Positions 1 to 7,640 of a stretch of 64,000 bases of DNA are shown in pieces. Under the pieces are notes generated by a model, which was not told where the DNA came from, did not search any database, and was given only the letters and a program-made list of their open reading frames with translations. The translations under genes and the position numbers were made by a program. Position 1 is the stretch's first letter; each line of letters opens with the position of its first letter. Source of the stretch: Rhizobium sp. BG4 (GTDB lineage: Bacteria > Pseudomonadota > Alphaproteobacteria > Rhizobiales > Rhizobiaceae); assembly GCF_016864575.1 (NCBI RefSeq), contig NZ_CP044126.1, positions 1,240,001 to 1,304,000 of the forward strand, read 5' to 3'.

Positions 1-110
1 TTGCCCGGATAACTTGTAGACGCATCTAGGCCGCGAAAACCCGCGCCTGTCAAAGCATCGTTCCATGAAATCAACAGTTTTTTAAGATTCGTTACCGCCG
101 CTGCCAGTCT

Positions 111-443
111 TCATTCGTCGGGCAGCAGGTCGAGCTCGTCGGTCTTCAGTTCGGTGCCGATCTCGGCCGCCTTCGACTGCTTGTCGTAGACGCAGATATG
201 GGTGACGAAGCCATTGCCGCCCTTCGGCTTGCCCGTTACCAGCGCCAGCCCGTAATGCTCGCTGCCGAAGGGATCGACGACGGCTCTGGCAAATTCGAGC
301 GAGGGTGTCGCCGCCTCCTTGCATTTCGCCGCAACGTCATCGGCAAAATCCTTCCAGGCGTCGTCCGAGGAGGCGGAGACGCTGCCGGCGGCAAAAGTCA
401 GGAGGAGGGCGGGGAGAAAGCGGATTTTATTCCTCTGCATCAT
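111..443 (-). CDS. small secreted protein of unknown function
   Basis: Encodes about 110 residues. The N-terminus is a classical Sec signal peptide: a basic start (MQRNKIR), a hydrophobic stretch to about residue 20 and a probable cleavage after SVSA. The mature part of about 87 residues is acidic and has two cysteines (in AAKCKEA and THICVYD) that could form one disulfide in the periplasm. Two adjacent ATG codons (443 and 440) are possible starts; an ACGAGG-like ribosome site lies just upstream. It is a single gene, divergent from sodB. I do not recognise the family and assign no function; the protein looks like a small periplasmic protein conserved in rhizobia (inference). Confidence 0.7.
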   Translation of the reverse strand: MMQRNKIRFLPALLLTFAAGSVSASSDDAWKDFADDVAAKCKEAATPSLEFARAVVDPFGSEHYGLALVTGKPKGGNGFVTHICVYDKQSKAAEIGTELKTDELDLLPDE

Positions 444-651
444 GGCCTCGTTCAGTTCGCTGTTGCGGATCCTGCCGGTTTTGCATCGGCATCATCGGTG
501 ATTTGGGGCAGAAAGCCAAGCCCGCAATCAAGGCAATTTTTCCTCTGACGCTCCGTTTTTTGATCGTTCCGCCGTTGCCACGCCCTGCTTCGGCTCCTAT
601 GTTCCGCCTCACCTGCCGATCACGCAACCCATTGCCAAGAGGAGACTTACA

Positions 652-1254
652 ATGGCTTTCGAATTGCCCGCACTCCCGTACGACTACGAAGCGCTTTCGC
701 CCTTCATGTCGAAGGAAACGCTGGAGTTCCATCACGACAAGCACCACAAGGCTTACGTCGACAACGGCAACAAGCTGGCTGCTGAAGCAGGCATGGCCGA
801 CCTTTCGCTCGAGGAAGTCGTCAAGAAGTCCTTCGGCACCAATGCCGGCCTCTTCAACAATGCTGCCCAGCACTACAACCATGTCCACTTCTGGAAGTGG
901 ATGAAGAAGGGCGGCGGCGGCAACAAGCTGCCGGGCAAGCTGGAAACGGCCTTCAACTCCGACCTCGGCGGCTACGACAAGTTCAAGGCCGATTTCGCCA
1001 ATGCCGGCGCAACGCAGTTCGGCTCCGGCTGGGCCTGGGTTTCCGTCAAGAACGGCAAGCTCGAAATCTCCAAGACCCCGAACGGCGAAAACCCGCTCGT
1101 CCACGGCGCCACCCCGATCCTCGGCGTCGACGTATGGGAACACTCCTATTACATCGACTACCGCAACGCCCGCCCGAAGTACCTCGAAGCCTTCGTCGAT
1201 AGCCTGATCAACTGGGACTACGTCCTGGAGCGCTACGAAGAAGCCACGAAGTAA
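652..1254 (+). CDS. sodB: superoxide dismutase [Fe/Mn]
   Basis: Converts superoxide to oxygen and hydrogen peroxide in the cytoplasm. The 200-residue protein has the full Fe/Mn SOD architecture: an N-terminal helical hairpin with FHHDKHHKAYV, the NNAAQHYNH segment, and the C-terminal DVWEHSYYIDY motif. The four metal ligands are visible as His27, His77, Asp160 and His164. No signal peptide is present, as expected for a cytosolic enzyme. A good ribosome site (AGAGGAG) lies 8 bases before the ATG, and a Rho-independent terminator follows, so it is a single-gene unit. Rhizobial enzymes of this family can be cambialistic, so the metal cannot be fixed from sequence. The symbol sodB is used by similarity. 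Confidence 0.95.
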   Translation: MAFELPALPYDYEALSPFMSKETLEFHHDKHHKAYVDNGNKLAAEAGMADLSLEEVVKKSFGTNAGLFNNAAQHYNHVHFWKWMKKGGGGNKLPGKLETAFNSDLGGYDKFKADFANAGATQFGSGWAWVSVKNGKLEISKTPNGENPLVHGATPILGVDVWEHSYYIDYRNARPKYLEAFVDSLINWDYVLERYEEATK

Positions 1255-1280
1255 TCGGTTCGGACAGAACGGATTTGCTG

Positions 1281-1310
1281 ACACCCGGTGCGAGAGCGCC
1301 GGGTGTTTTC
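1281..1310 (+). terminator. Rho-independent terminator of sodB
   Basis: Inverted repeat ACACCCGG (1281-1288) / CCGGGTGT (1299-1306), with the loop partly pairable, ends in a run of four T. It lies 27 bases after the sodB stop codon. Confidence 0.8.
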
Positions 1311-1427
1311 GTTTGGGCTGGTGCCCTCCGGCACACAGGGAGCTCGGCTTGATCGCAAACCGCGTTTGGTGTATCCAGTAAATGAGGTACGTACATCAGA
1401 TTTGTTGCCGTGAGGAGGAGAGGTACT

Positions 1428-2081
1428 ATGATGAAGGGGTTTGAACTCGATCCTGCATTTGCAATAGCGGACGAACAGGCCCTGCGCGGTCTGTTCGAAG
1501 CAACGCATGCCCTGGCGATCCAGAAGTGCCGCGACACGCTCGGCCCGCACGCGCAGGATTTCATCCGCCGTTCGCCTTTCCTCTGCATCGGCACGCAGAA
1601 CATGGATGGAAAAGCGGATGTCAGCCCACGCGGCGATCCCGCCGGTTTCGTCCGGATTCTCGATGAGCGGACGCTGGCGATACCCGACCGGCCCGGAAAC
1701 AACCGTCTCGACACGCTGGTCAACATACTCGCCAATCCCAGCGTCGGCCTGCTCTTCATCATCCCCGGCTTCGACGACACGCTCCGCGTCAACGGCCGCG
1801 CGAGACTGACGACGGAGCCCGCGCTTATCGAGAGCATGGCGGTAAACGGCCGCGCGCCGAAGCTCGCCATCGTCATCGAAGTCGACGAGGTCTTCATGCA
1901 TTGCGCCAAGGCCTTCCGCCGCTCCCATCTCTGGGACCCGGACCACCGGCAGGACCGCAGCGAAATGCCGTCGCTGGTCAAGATCATCCTTGACGAAACA
2001 ACCGGCGCGCCGAGCGACGAACGCGAGATGCGCGACATCGACGACCAGCTGGAAGCGGACTATAAGCGAACGCTTTATTGA
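1428..2081 (+). CDS. pyridoxamine 5'-phosphate oxidase-like FMN-binding protein
   Basis: Protein of about 217 residues of the flavin-binding split-barrel superfamily (PNPOx-like, MSMEG_1061-type family). Recognisable segments are FLCIGTQNMDGKADVSPRGD (strand, turn and phosphate-binding region near residues 50-70), the strand LAIPDRPGNNRLDTL and NPSVGLLFIIPG, then LRVNGRARL, which is the usual order of this fold. No signal peptide. ATG 1428 is chosen because GAGGAGGAG sits 8 bases upstream; the frame stays open back to a GTG at 1410 that would overlap this site. It probably binds FMN or F420-like cofactor and reduces or oxidises a small molecule; the substrate is unknown. It stands alone, convergent with the methyltransferase gene. 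Confidence 0.8.
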   Translation: MMKGFELDPAFAIADEQALRGLFEATHALAIQKCRDTLGPHAQDFIRRSPFLCIGTQNMDGKADVSPRGDPAGFVRILDERTLAIPDRPGNNRLDTLVNILANPSVGLLFIIPGFDDTLRVNGRARLTTEPALIESMAVNGRAPKLAIVIEVDEVFMHCAKAFRRSHLWDPDHRQDRSEMPSLVKIILDETTGAPSDEREMRDIDDQLEADYKRTLY

Positions 2082-2100
2082 GGCGTCTTAACGGGCGACT

Positions 2101-2913
2101 TTATGCCGCCGCCAAAATCACATGGGCCTGGATCTTCGCGGCCACCGCGCCGTCGCCGTGCTTCCGGGCGAGCTCCAGCGCTACATAATCCTTGACCGCC
2201 TGAAGCTCGCCCGGCTTTCTCGCCTCGATCTCGGTTCGCAGCAGCGTGCCCTGGCAATAGGCGAGCGCGACGATGCGCACCGAGGCGGCGTGGCTTTCCT
2301 CGGCTCGCGTCTCGATCGCGATGGAAGAGAAGCCGGCGGCTTCGAGGTCGCGGCGGATCAGCGCCTTGTCGTGATAGCCGTGCGGCGTGCGGGCCAGAAA
2401 ACGCGGCGGGTCGTCCGGGAAGATATCGGCGAGCTCCTCGGTGACGTCATTGGCGAAGACGTTTTCCTCGATCCGGTCCCAGACGCTGAAGAGGAAGTGG
2501 CCGCCGGGCTTCAGCACCCGCCTTGCCTCGCGATAGGTGGCCGGCCGGTCGGGGAAGAACATCGCCCCGAACTGGCAGCAGACGAGATCGAAGCTCGCAT
2601 CCTCGAAGGGCAGCGCCAGCGCATCCGCCTGGCGCCATTCGACGGCGCTGCCACCGGGCTGCTGCGAAGCGGCATAGTCGAGCATCGACTGGTTCAGATC
2701 GCTGGCGACATAGCGCGTCCCGACGGGCAGCTCCGGCGCCAAGGCCCGCGTCACCACCCCGGTCCCCGCTGCCGTCTCCAGCACCGCGTGCGGCGAAAGC
2801 GCCACCGCTCGCCGCGCCAGATCCGCCGCGAAGGGCGCGAAGATCAGCGGCACCATATGGCGGTCGTAATTCTCGGGAATCGAGCCCGCGAAGACGTCGT
2901 CGCCTTCCCGCAT
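2101..2913 (-). CDS. class I SAM-dependent methyltransferase
   Basis: About 270 residues. Motif I of the Rossmann methyltransferase fold is seen as VLETAAGTGVVTRALA, followed by the acidic strand end in YVASDLNQSMLDYA, the motif CCQFGAMFFPD and the post-motif LKPGGHFLFSVWD, a signature of the UbiE/COQ5-like Methyltransf_11 and _25 families. The frame is open further upstream, but ATG 2913 is the best start because GGAGG lies 6 bases before it. The acceptor is unknown; the GGHFLFSVWD segment is typical of small-molecule methyltransferases. Convergent with the gene ending at 2081, with only about 20 bases between stops. Confidence 0.85.
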   Translation of the reverse strand: MREGDDVFAGSIPENYDRHMVPLIFAPFAADLARRAVALSPHAVLETAAGTGVVTRALAPELPVGTRYVASDLNQSMLDYAASQQPGGSAVEWRQADALALPFEDASFDLVCCQFGAMFFPDRPATYREARRVLKPGGHFLFSVWDRIEENVFANDVTEELADIFPDDPPRFLARTPHGYHDKALIRRDLEAAGFSSIAIETRAEESHAASVRIVALAYCQGTLLRTEIEARKPGELQAVKDYVALELARKHGDGAVAAKIQAHVILAAA

Positions 2914-3043
2914 CGCCATGCCCTCCATCGGCTGATGGGCCCAGATTAGCACGGGCAGCGATTTTGCGTCAGGAGAGGGTTCACGCTCTTGCTATTTTCG
3001 TCGAATGGGATGCTAGCTAGGCCTTCAACCGGAGGAGACGATC

Positions 3044-3172
3044 ATGGCTAAGGGGCAGGTTCGCAGCAACAAGGAGGCACGCAAGCCGAAGAAGGACAAG
3101 GCGGCGCCAAAGGCTGCCCCCACTCTCGGCTCGCAGGTGAAATCGAGCGAAAGCGACACCAGGAAGAAGTAG
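3044..3172 (+). CDS. 42-residue Lys/Arg-rich small protein
   Basis: Short open frame too small for most gene finders. It has an excellent ribosome site (GGAGGAG, 7 bases before the ATG) and is followed by its own terminator at 3228-3258. The product starts MAKGQVRSNKEARKPKKDKA, is strongly basic, has no hydrophobic segment and is rich in Lys, Ala and Ser, so it is probably disordered and may bind nucleic acid or another polyanion (inference). Very similar short MAKGQ-type proteins are, to my recollection, common in Rhizobiales without assigned function. Independent signals at both ends make it a likely real gene. Confidence 0.7.
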   Translation: MAKGQVRSNKEARKPKKDKAAPKAAPTLGSQVKSSESDTRKK

Positions 3173-3227
3173 ACTGGCGACAGCCTCGCCATATGCGGCG
3201 GGGCGCAGGCTGGATGGAATGAGAGCA

Positions 3228-3258
3228 AACGGCGCCCCGAGAACCGGCGCCGTTTTTT
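3228..3258 (+). terminator. Rho-independent terminator of the 42-residue gene
   Basis: Stem AACGGCGCC (3228-3236) / GGCGCCGTT (3246-3254) with a nine-base loop, directly followed by a T run (3253-3258). Confidence 0.85.
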
Positions 3259-3642
3259 ATTGCCGGGGCGGGGATGATTCGCCGCCGCTCAGCCCATTGA
3301 AAAACCTGGCAAGATTGTGCCTTGATGCCATCGGGCCGGACCTTTTTTGGCATTTGGCCAGAGGTTTTGACCTCGGTCCTGTGCCGCTTTGAAACTAATC
3401 AAGCTCTTGAGCACGTTCTTGCCGAGGCTGCGGCGGCGCAGGTTGCGGCGAATATTAGCGCAGAAATTGCGCTAATACAGCAACCTTTTGTGTAATTCAT
3501 ACTGAATTGCAACCATGTTGACATGCCCTTTTCGCCTTGCTCGAAAGCAGCCTGGCCGCGCGTTTGTGTGTGGCCGCAAGTTGGGGATGCGTAGTTTATT
3601 TCCTTTTTAAGCTATTGAAAAAGCAGGGTGAGCTTTTTGACA
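3259..3642. other. 384-base intergenic region with a regulatory palindrome
   Basis: No convincing gene is present. The region becomes AT-richer towards the autotransporter start and holds the perfect palindrome at 3453-3477. A TTGACA hexamer occurs at 3518-3523, but I see no matching -10 box at the usual distance. It probably contains the promoter of the downstream autotransporter gene. Confidence 0.5.
3453..3477. promoter_or_regulatory. 25-base perfect inverted repeat, putative operator
   Basis: TATTAGCGCA (3453-3462) and TGCGCTAATA (3468-3477) are exact reverse complements around a five-base spacer (GAAAT). There is no T run, so it is not a terminator. Size and spacing suit a dimeric regulator of the LuxR, LysR or TetR type. 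It lies about 165 bases upstream of the autotransporter start. Confidence 0.5.
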
Positions 3643-5709
3643 ATGATGAAGAAAATTAAAGATCGGACGGCCGCCGGATTTGGGCGGCGTCTTCTGGAAA
3701 CCTCGGCGCTGACGCTGGTTTTCTCGGCGGGATTGCTTGCAGCTGGCATGGGCGTCGCGCGGGCGGGTGAAGCGGGAAATAGTGAGTTGTGGGACCCTAT
3801 TCCCGGATCTGACGGGATTGCCAGCTCAGGGATCAGTGGCAACGGCAAGGTTATCGTTGGCACCATAGATGAAGAGCGCGCCTTCTACTGGAGCACCGTC
3901 GACCGCGAATGGATCGCCCTTCATGCGCTTCCCATCTATTCGTTGATGGCTACGAGCAGCTCCGTGAGCAGCTTGACGGAAGCTTTGGCGGTCAACGAAG
4001 ATGGTTCGGTTATCGTCGGTACGTCACAAAGCTGGGATGGTATGCATGCCGTGAGCTGGACGAATGGAGACATCAACGACCTCGGCGGGCTGGATGATGC
4101 AACCGGATCCTACGCGACTGGCGTCAGCGGAGACGGTTCGGTCGTTGTCGGCTATTCGAACTTCAGCAGCACGGTCAACTCTGCAAGCCGGCAGGCTTTC
4201 CGCTGGAAGAATTACCAGATCCAAGGTCTCGACGGGCTGAACGGCGACGGATTCTCGCAGGCATTCGGCGTCAGCGGCGATGGAAAGGTCATCGTCGGCG
4301 TCGCGGCCGATGGCGCAAATGCCGGTATAAGCCGTGCAGTCCGCTGGACCAACGACGGTCAGGATATCGAGGATCTCGGCCACCTTGAGGGTGGACAGTG
4401 GTCAAGCGCAAAGGCCGCCAGTGAGGACGGCTCCGTCATTATTGGCAACGCTGGCGTTGGCAGTGCCAATCATGCTTTCCGCTGGACGGCCAGTGGGATG
4501 AAAGACATCAACGGGTTGGACAGCGATTTCTCTGTCGCCAATGCCGTCAGCGGCGATGGATCGGTCGTGGTCGGTCAAGTGGGTCTTCTCAACGCCTCCC
4601 ATGCATTCCGCTGGACGGAAGCCTTTGGCATGGAGACCGTCGAGGACTGGCTGAGCCGGCAAGGTGAGGACATCGGCGACGACGTGACGAAGACGGCAAC
4701 CGGCATCTCCGCCGACGGCACCGTCATAGTCGGTGACTTGGATAATGGAGGCGTCTTTATCGCTCGCGGCGGCTCCGGCATCATCGACGTCGACCAGTAC
4801 AACACCACCATCGCCGCCAAGCCCTCGGCACAGGTCGGTCTCGGCTACGCCAATACGGTTCTCCAGGGCGCCCATGGCGAGCCTATGCGCGACCTTCTTG
4901 GCCTCGGCCAACGCTCTGTCGCCTTCACAGCCGACATCGGCTATGACGACAGCCGTGTTTCCAACGGCGGCGTCGGCATCGGCGACGTGACCTTCGGCTA
5001 CGGCCTTGCCGAAGGTGTCACTGCCCGCTTTGCCGGCGGTGGTCTCTACACCAAGCAGGACATCGAAACCGGCGGCGACTTCCATCAGGCGGCTTTCTAC
5101 ATGGCGCCTGAAGCCACCATCGCGCTCGGGAGCAGCAACGTCTATGCCACGATCGGCGGCTACTACTCGACCGGCCGGATGAACGTTCACCGCGGCTATA
5201 TGAACGGCGCCGCCATGGATTATTCGCATGGCGAAACCGACGTCGACACCTATGGCGCCAAGATCCGCTTCGACTGGCTGAATGCTGCGACGATCGCGGG
5301 CACCAAGCTGACGCCCTATGCCAGCTTGACCTATGCGCACTCGCATATGGACGGCTACACGGAAGAGGGCGGTTCGTTCCCATCGGCCTTCGATTCCGTC
5401 AACGACCACTCGACCGTCGCCCGTATCGGCGTCGACTTCCTCCACGAGCTGACGGACACTGTCCGCCTAACGGCCCGTACCGAAGTCGATTACCGCTTCG
5501 AGAAGAACACGGCTGGCATCAGCGGCGAAATCGTCGGCCTCTCGGCCTTCGACTTCGCGGGTGAAGACGTCAAGCAGCTTTGGCTGCGCGGTGCCGTCGG
5601 TACCGAGTTCGACGTCGCAGGCGGCACCGCCTCGCTCGGCCTCAATGTTACCACGGAGGGTGATGATCCCAATGTATGGCTGCGCTCCGGCTGGAACGTC
5701 AAGTTCTGA
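3643..5709 (+). CDS. autotransporter with HAF-repeat passenger
   Basis: About 688 residues. A long N-terminal secretion signal (basic KKIKDRTAAGFGRR, then a hydrophobic core ending near VARAGEA) precedes a passenger of about eight degenerate repeats of 40-45 residues, with cores such as GVSGDGSVVVG and HAFRWT (HAF family extracellular repeats, roughly residues 40-370). The C-terminal 270 residues have alternating amphipathic strands (AGGGLYTKQDIETGG, ATIGGYYSTGRMNVH) and finish in the aromatic GWNVKF, which is the hallmark of an autotransporter beta-barrel. It is therefore a surface-exposed or released outer-membrane protein. ATG 3643 is chosen; a GTG at 3628 is in frame but lies on the likely ribosome site. 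The passenger's partner is unknown; an adhesion role is inference. Confidence 0.85.
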   Translation: MMKKIKDRTAAGFGRRLLETSALTLVFSAGLLAAGMGVARAGEAGNSELWDPIPGSDGIASSGISGNGKVIVGTIDEERAFYWSTVDREWIALHALPIYSLMATSSSVSSLTEALAVNEDGSVIVGTSQSWDGMHAVSWTNGDINDLGGLDDATGSYATGVSGDGSVVVGYSNFSSTVNSASRQAFRWKNYQIQGLDGLNGDGFSQAFGVSGDGKVIVGVAADGANAGISRAVRWTNDGQDIEDLGHLEGGQWSSAKAASEDGSVIIGNAGVGSANHAFRWTASGMKDINGLDSDFSVANAVSGDGSVVVGQVGLLNASHAFRWTEAFGMETVEDWLSRQGEDIGDDVTKTATGISADGTVIVGDLDNGGVFIARGGSGIIDVDQYNTTIAAKPSAQVGLGYANTVLQGAHGEPMRDLLGLGQRSVAFTADIGYDDSRVSNGGVGIGDVTFGYGLAEGVTARFAGGGLYTKQDIETGGDFHQAAFYMAPEATIALGSSNVYATIGGYYSTGRMNVHRGYMNGAAMDYSHGETDVDTYGAKIRFDWLNAATIAGTKLTPYASLTYAHSHMDGYTEEGGSFPSAFDSVNDHSTVARIGVDFLHELTDTVRLTARTEVDYRFEKNTAGISGEIVGLSAFDFAGEDVKQLWLRGAVGTEFDVAGGTASLGLNVTTEGDDPNVWLRSGWNVKF

Positions 5710-5750
5710 TTGTCACCAGTCTGGCCAGTATCCAGACTGCAAGATCAAAG

Positions 5751-5780
5751 GACCCGCCGGTCATGCCGGCGGGTCTTTTT
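5751..5780 (+). terminator. Rho-independent terminator of the autotransporter gene
   Basis: Perfect 10-base stem GACCCGCCGG (5751-5760) / CCGGCGGGTC (5766-5775), loop TCATG, then TTTTT. Confidence 0.95.
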
Positions 5781-5790
5781 CGTCTGAGCC

Positions 5791-6426
5791 TTACCCTTCC
5801 GCCGCTGCCCGCAGATAGGCTGCAGCCAGCAGTCGCGCCTCGTCGCGCAACCTCTCCAGAACCTCGGGACCCGCCACCAGGCCGGCGAAGCTGCCGCGCG
5901 AGAGGCCGGCGAGGGCTGAGAGGAGGGTGAAGGATGCACGGGCGGGGTCGCGGAACGAGGCGTCGGCCGCGTTTGCGAGTGCGCGCGTCACTGCCGCTTC
6001 CAGCCTTTTGAAGACGTCGGTCGAGAGGCGGAACTGGTCGATGGCGCCGGCAACGCGGTAGAGCGCGGTCGTTGCTTCAGGGCGGGCGGTTTTCACCGAG
6101 ACATAGGCGTCGGCGATCGCGTGGGCGATGGCGCTGAGCGGTTGCCGGTCGCAGGTCAGCGGAATGCCTTCCAGCGCTGCGGCGATCTCTTCGAAGTGGC
6201 GGCTGAGGATGGCAAACAGCAGCGCCTGCTTGTTGGGGAAATACTGGTAGAGCGTGCCGACCGAGACCCCGGCGCGATCGGCCACCCGGGTCGTCGTGAA
6301 TTTCGCCAGTCCATCCGCCAGCAAAACCTGAATCGCGGCTTCGTGAACGGCTTCGACGGTCGCGCCCGAGCGCGCCTGGATCGGGCTTTTGCGGGGTTTC
6401 AGGCTCTGAGGAACGGGGTCATTCAA
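5791..6426 (-). CDS. TetR family transcriptional regulator
   Basis: 211 residues. The N-terminal helix-turn-helix is clear at about residues 20-65: FTTTRVADRAGVSVGTLYQYF followed by PNKQALL, the classical TetR signature. The C-terminal 140 residues form the helical ligand-binding and dimerisation domain. The frame has no ATG near its beginning and apparently starts with TTG at 6426, with no strong ribosome site, which suggests low expression. It is divergent from the TRAP-type binding protein gene, and an imperfect palindrome lies just outside its start codon, so repression of itself and of the divergent gene is the natural hypothesis. The inducer is unknown. Confidence 0.9.
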   Translation of the reverse strand: MNDPVPQSLKPRKSPIQARSGATVEAVHEAAIQVLLADGLAKFTTTRVADRAGVSVGTLYQYFPNKQALLFAILSRHFEEIAAALEGIPLTCDRQPLSAIAHAIADAYVSVKTARPEATTALYRVAGAIDQFRLSTDVFKRLEAAVTRALANAADASFRDPARASFTLLSALAGLSRGSFAGLVAGPEVLERLRDEARLLAAAYLRAAAEG

Positions 6427-6432
6427 ATGCGA

Positions 6433-6460
6433 ATACCGAACTGAAGGATTGTTCAGGTAT
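6433..6460. promoter_or_regulatory. putative TetR operator in divergent promoter
   Basis: ATACC (6433-6437) and GGTAT (6456-6460) are inverted arms, with an inner pair CTGAA (6441-6445) / TTCAG (6452-6456). The site begins 7 bases from the TetR start codon, a usual position for autorepression. Confidence 0.4.
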
Positions 6461-6524
6461 ATTTTTGAGCAGCATCCCGGTCAAGCAAGGGGCCGGGCGA
6501 GGCATCGATATGAGAGGTGAGACG

Positions 6525-7604
6525 ATGAGCGAGGCAGACAGCATGACAGCAAATACCGGCATGAGCCGCAGGCTCTTTCTCGCTTCCGCCGCCGGAGCCG
6601 CCGCCTGCGCGGCGCTGCCGTCGGAGGCGGCCGCGCAGCCGCGCGTCCTCAAGTTCAGCGATCACGAACCGCTCGGCGGCATGCGCACGCGCTTTCTGCG
6701 CGATGTCGTGTTTCCGGCGATCGAGCGGGAATCTCATGGACGCCTGAAGATCGAAGCTCACTGGAATGGCGAGATCGCTGCCGCCTATGACGCGCTGGGC
6801 GCGGTCAGCGAGTCCGGCGCCGATATGGCGACCGTCGTGCCTGAGTATACCGCCAAGGAATTGCCGTTGCACCAGATTTTCAAGAGCTTTCCCGTGGGTC
6901 CGGCCGGTGGCCGGCAGATCGATTTCTTCAGTCGCGTCTATGACGAGGTTCCGGCCTTTGCGGCGGAGCTGGAGCACAACAACATCGTGCCGGTCTTCTT
7001 CGGGACCGGCTATCCGGTCGCCTTCTTCAGCACGGCGCCGATGGCCGGTCTTGATGGTCTGAAGGGCGGCAAATGGCGCTCGGCGAGCTTCTGGCATCTC
7101 GATTTCCTGCGCAATGCCGGTGCGACGCCCGTGACCATGCATTGGGGGCCGGAGATTTACGAAGCAATGAAGCAGAAGACGCTCGATGGCCTGATGGTCA
7201 ATGTCGATAGCGGCTTCATGCTTGGGGTTCACGAGGCGGCACCGCATGTTCTGGTGTCCGACGACCTGTGGCTCGGTCACGTCTACCTGCTGGCGATCAA
7301 CAAGACCGTCTGGGATAGCCTTACGGCGGAGGACCGGGATGCCATCCGCCGAGCGGCTCGCAGCTCCTACCCGACGCTCGGTGCCGTGATGGCGTCAAGC
7401 TTGGAGGCGCAACTCGATGATCTCCGCAAGGCAGGTGCGACCGTGCGTATTCTTGAGCCCGGCGAAGTCTCCCGCTGGAGCGACGCTACGCGATATCGGG
7501 AAGTCCAGTCCGCCTGGGCCAAGGACCAGATGAGCAAGGGTGTCGCCGGGGCTGGTCCGGCACTGGACGCTGTTACGGCCATCATGACCGACCTGATGGG
7601 CTAA
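6525..7604 (+). CDS. TRAP transporter solute-binding protein (DctP type), orphan
   Basis: About 359 residues from ATG 6525 (AGGTGAG just upstream). The N-terminus has a twin-arginine type leader, MSRRLFLASAAGAAACAALP, with cleavage near AAAQP. The mature protein shows DctP features: LKFSDHEPLGG, a long central helix region, GLDGLKGGKWRS (the conserved Arg-containing segment that contacts the carboxylate in this family) and LDGLMVNVDSGFMLG. DctP proteins capture organic acids in the periplasm and hand them to DctQM membrane subunits, but no such subunits are encoded in the neighbourhood. It may work with permeases encoded elsewhere, or as a sensor component. TAT export of a TRAP binding protein is less usual than Sec export. 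Confidence 0.85.
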   Translation: MSEADSMTANTGMSRRLFLASAAGAAACAALPSEAAAQPRVLKFSDHEPLGGMRTRFLRDVVFPAIERESHGRLKIEAHWNGEIAAAYDALGAVSESGADMATVVPEYTAKELPLHQIFKSFPVGPAGGRQIDFFSRVYDEVPAFAAELEHNNIVPVFFGTGYPVAFFSTAPMAGLDGLKGGKWRSASFWHLDFLRNAGATPVTMHWGPEIYEAMKQKTLDGLMVNVDSGFMLGVHEAAPHVLVSDDLWLGHVYLLAINKTVWDSLTAEDRDAIRRAARSSYPTLGAVMASSLEAQLDDLRKAGATVRILEPGEVSRWSDATRYREVQSAWAKDQMSKGVAGAGPALDAVTAIMTDLMG

Positions 7605-7609
7605 TGGAA

Positions 7610-7634
7610 AATGCCCGGGGCGAGCCCGGGCATT
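7610..7634. terminator. bidirectional hairpin between convergent genes
   Basis: AATGCCCGGG (7610-7619) / CCCGGGCATT (7625-7634) form a perfect 10-base stem. On the minus strand the hairpin is followed by TTTT; on the plus strand the T run is weak. It separates the TRAP binding protein gene from the aldo/keto reductase gene. Confidence 0.7.
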
Positions 7635-7640
7635 CTGCTT

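Noticed and set aside
3518..3523. TTGACA as a promoter -35 box upstream of the autotransporter
   Set aside because: No acceptable -10 box 16-18 bases downstream.
4402..5445. Open frame of about 347 codons antisense to the autotransporter gene
   Set aside because: Product of GC-rich third-position bias; composition shows no family motif and the sense strand holds a clear protein.
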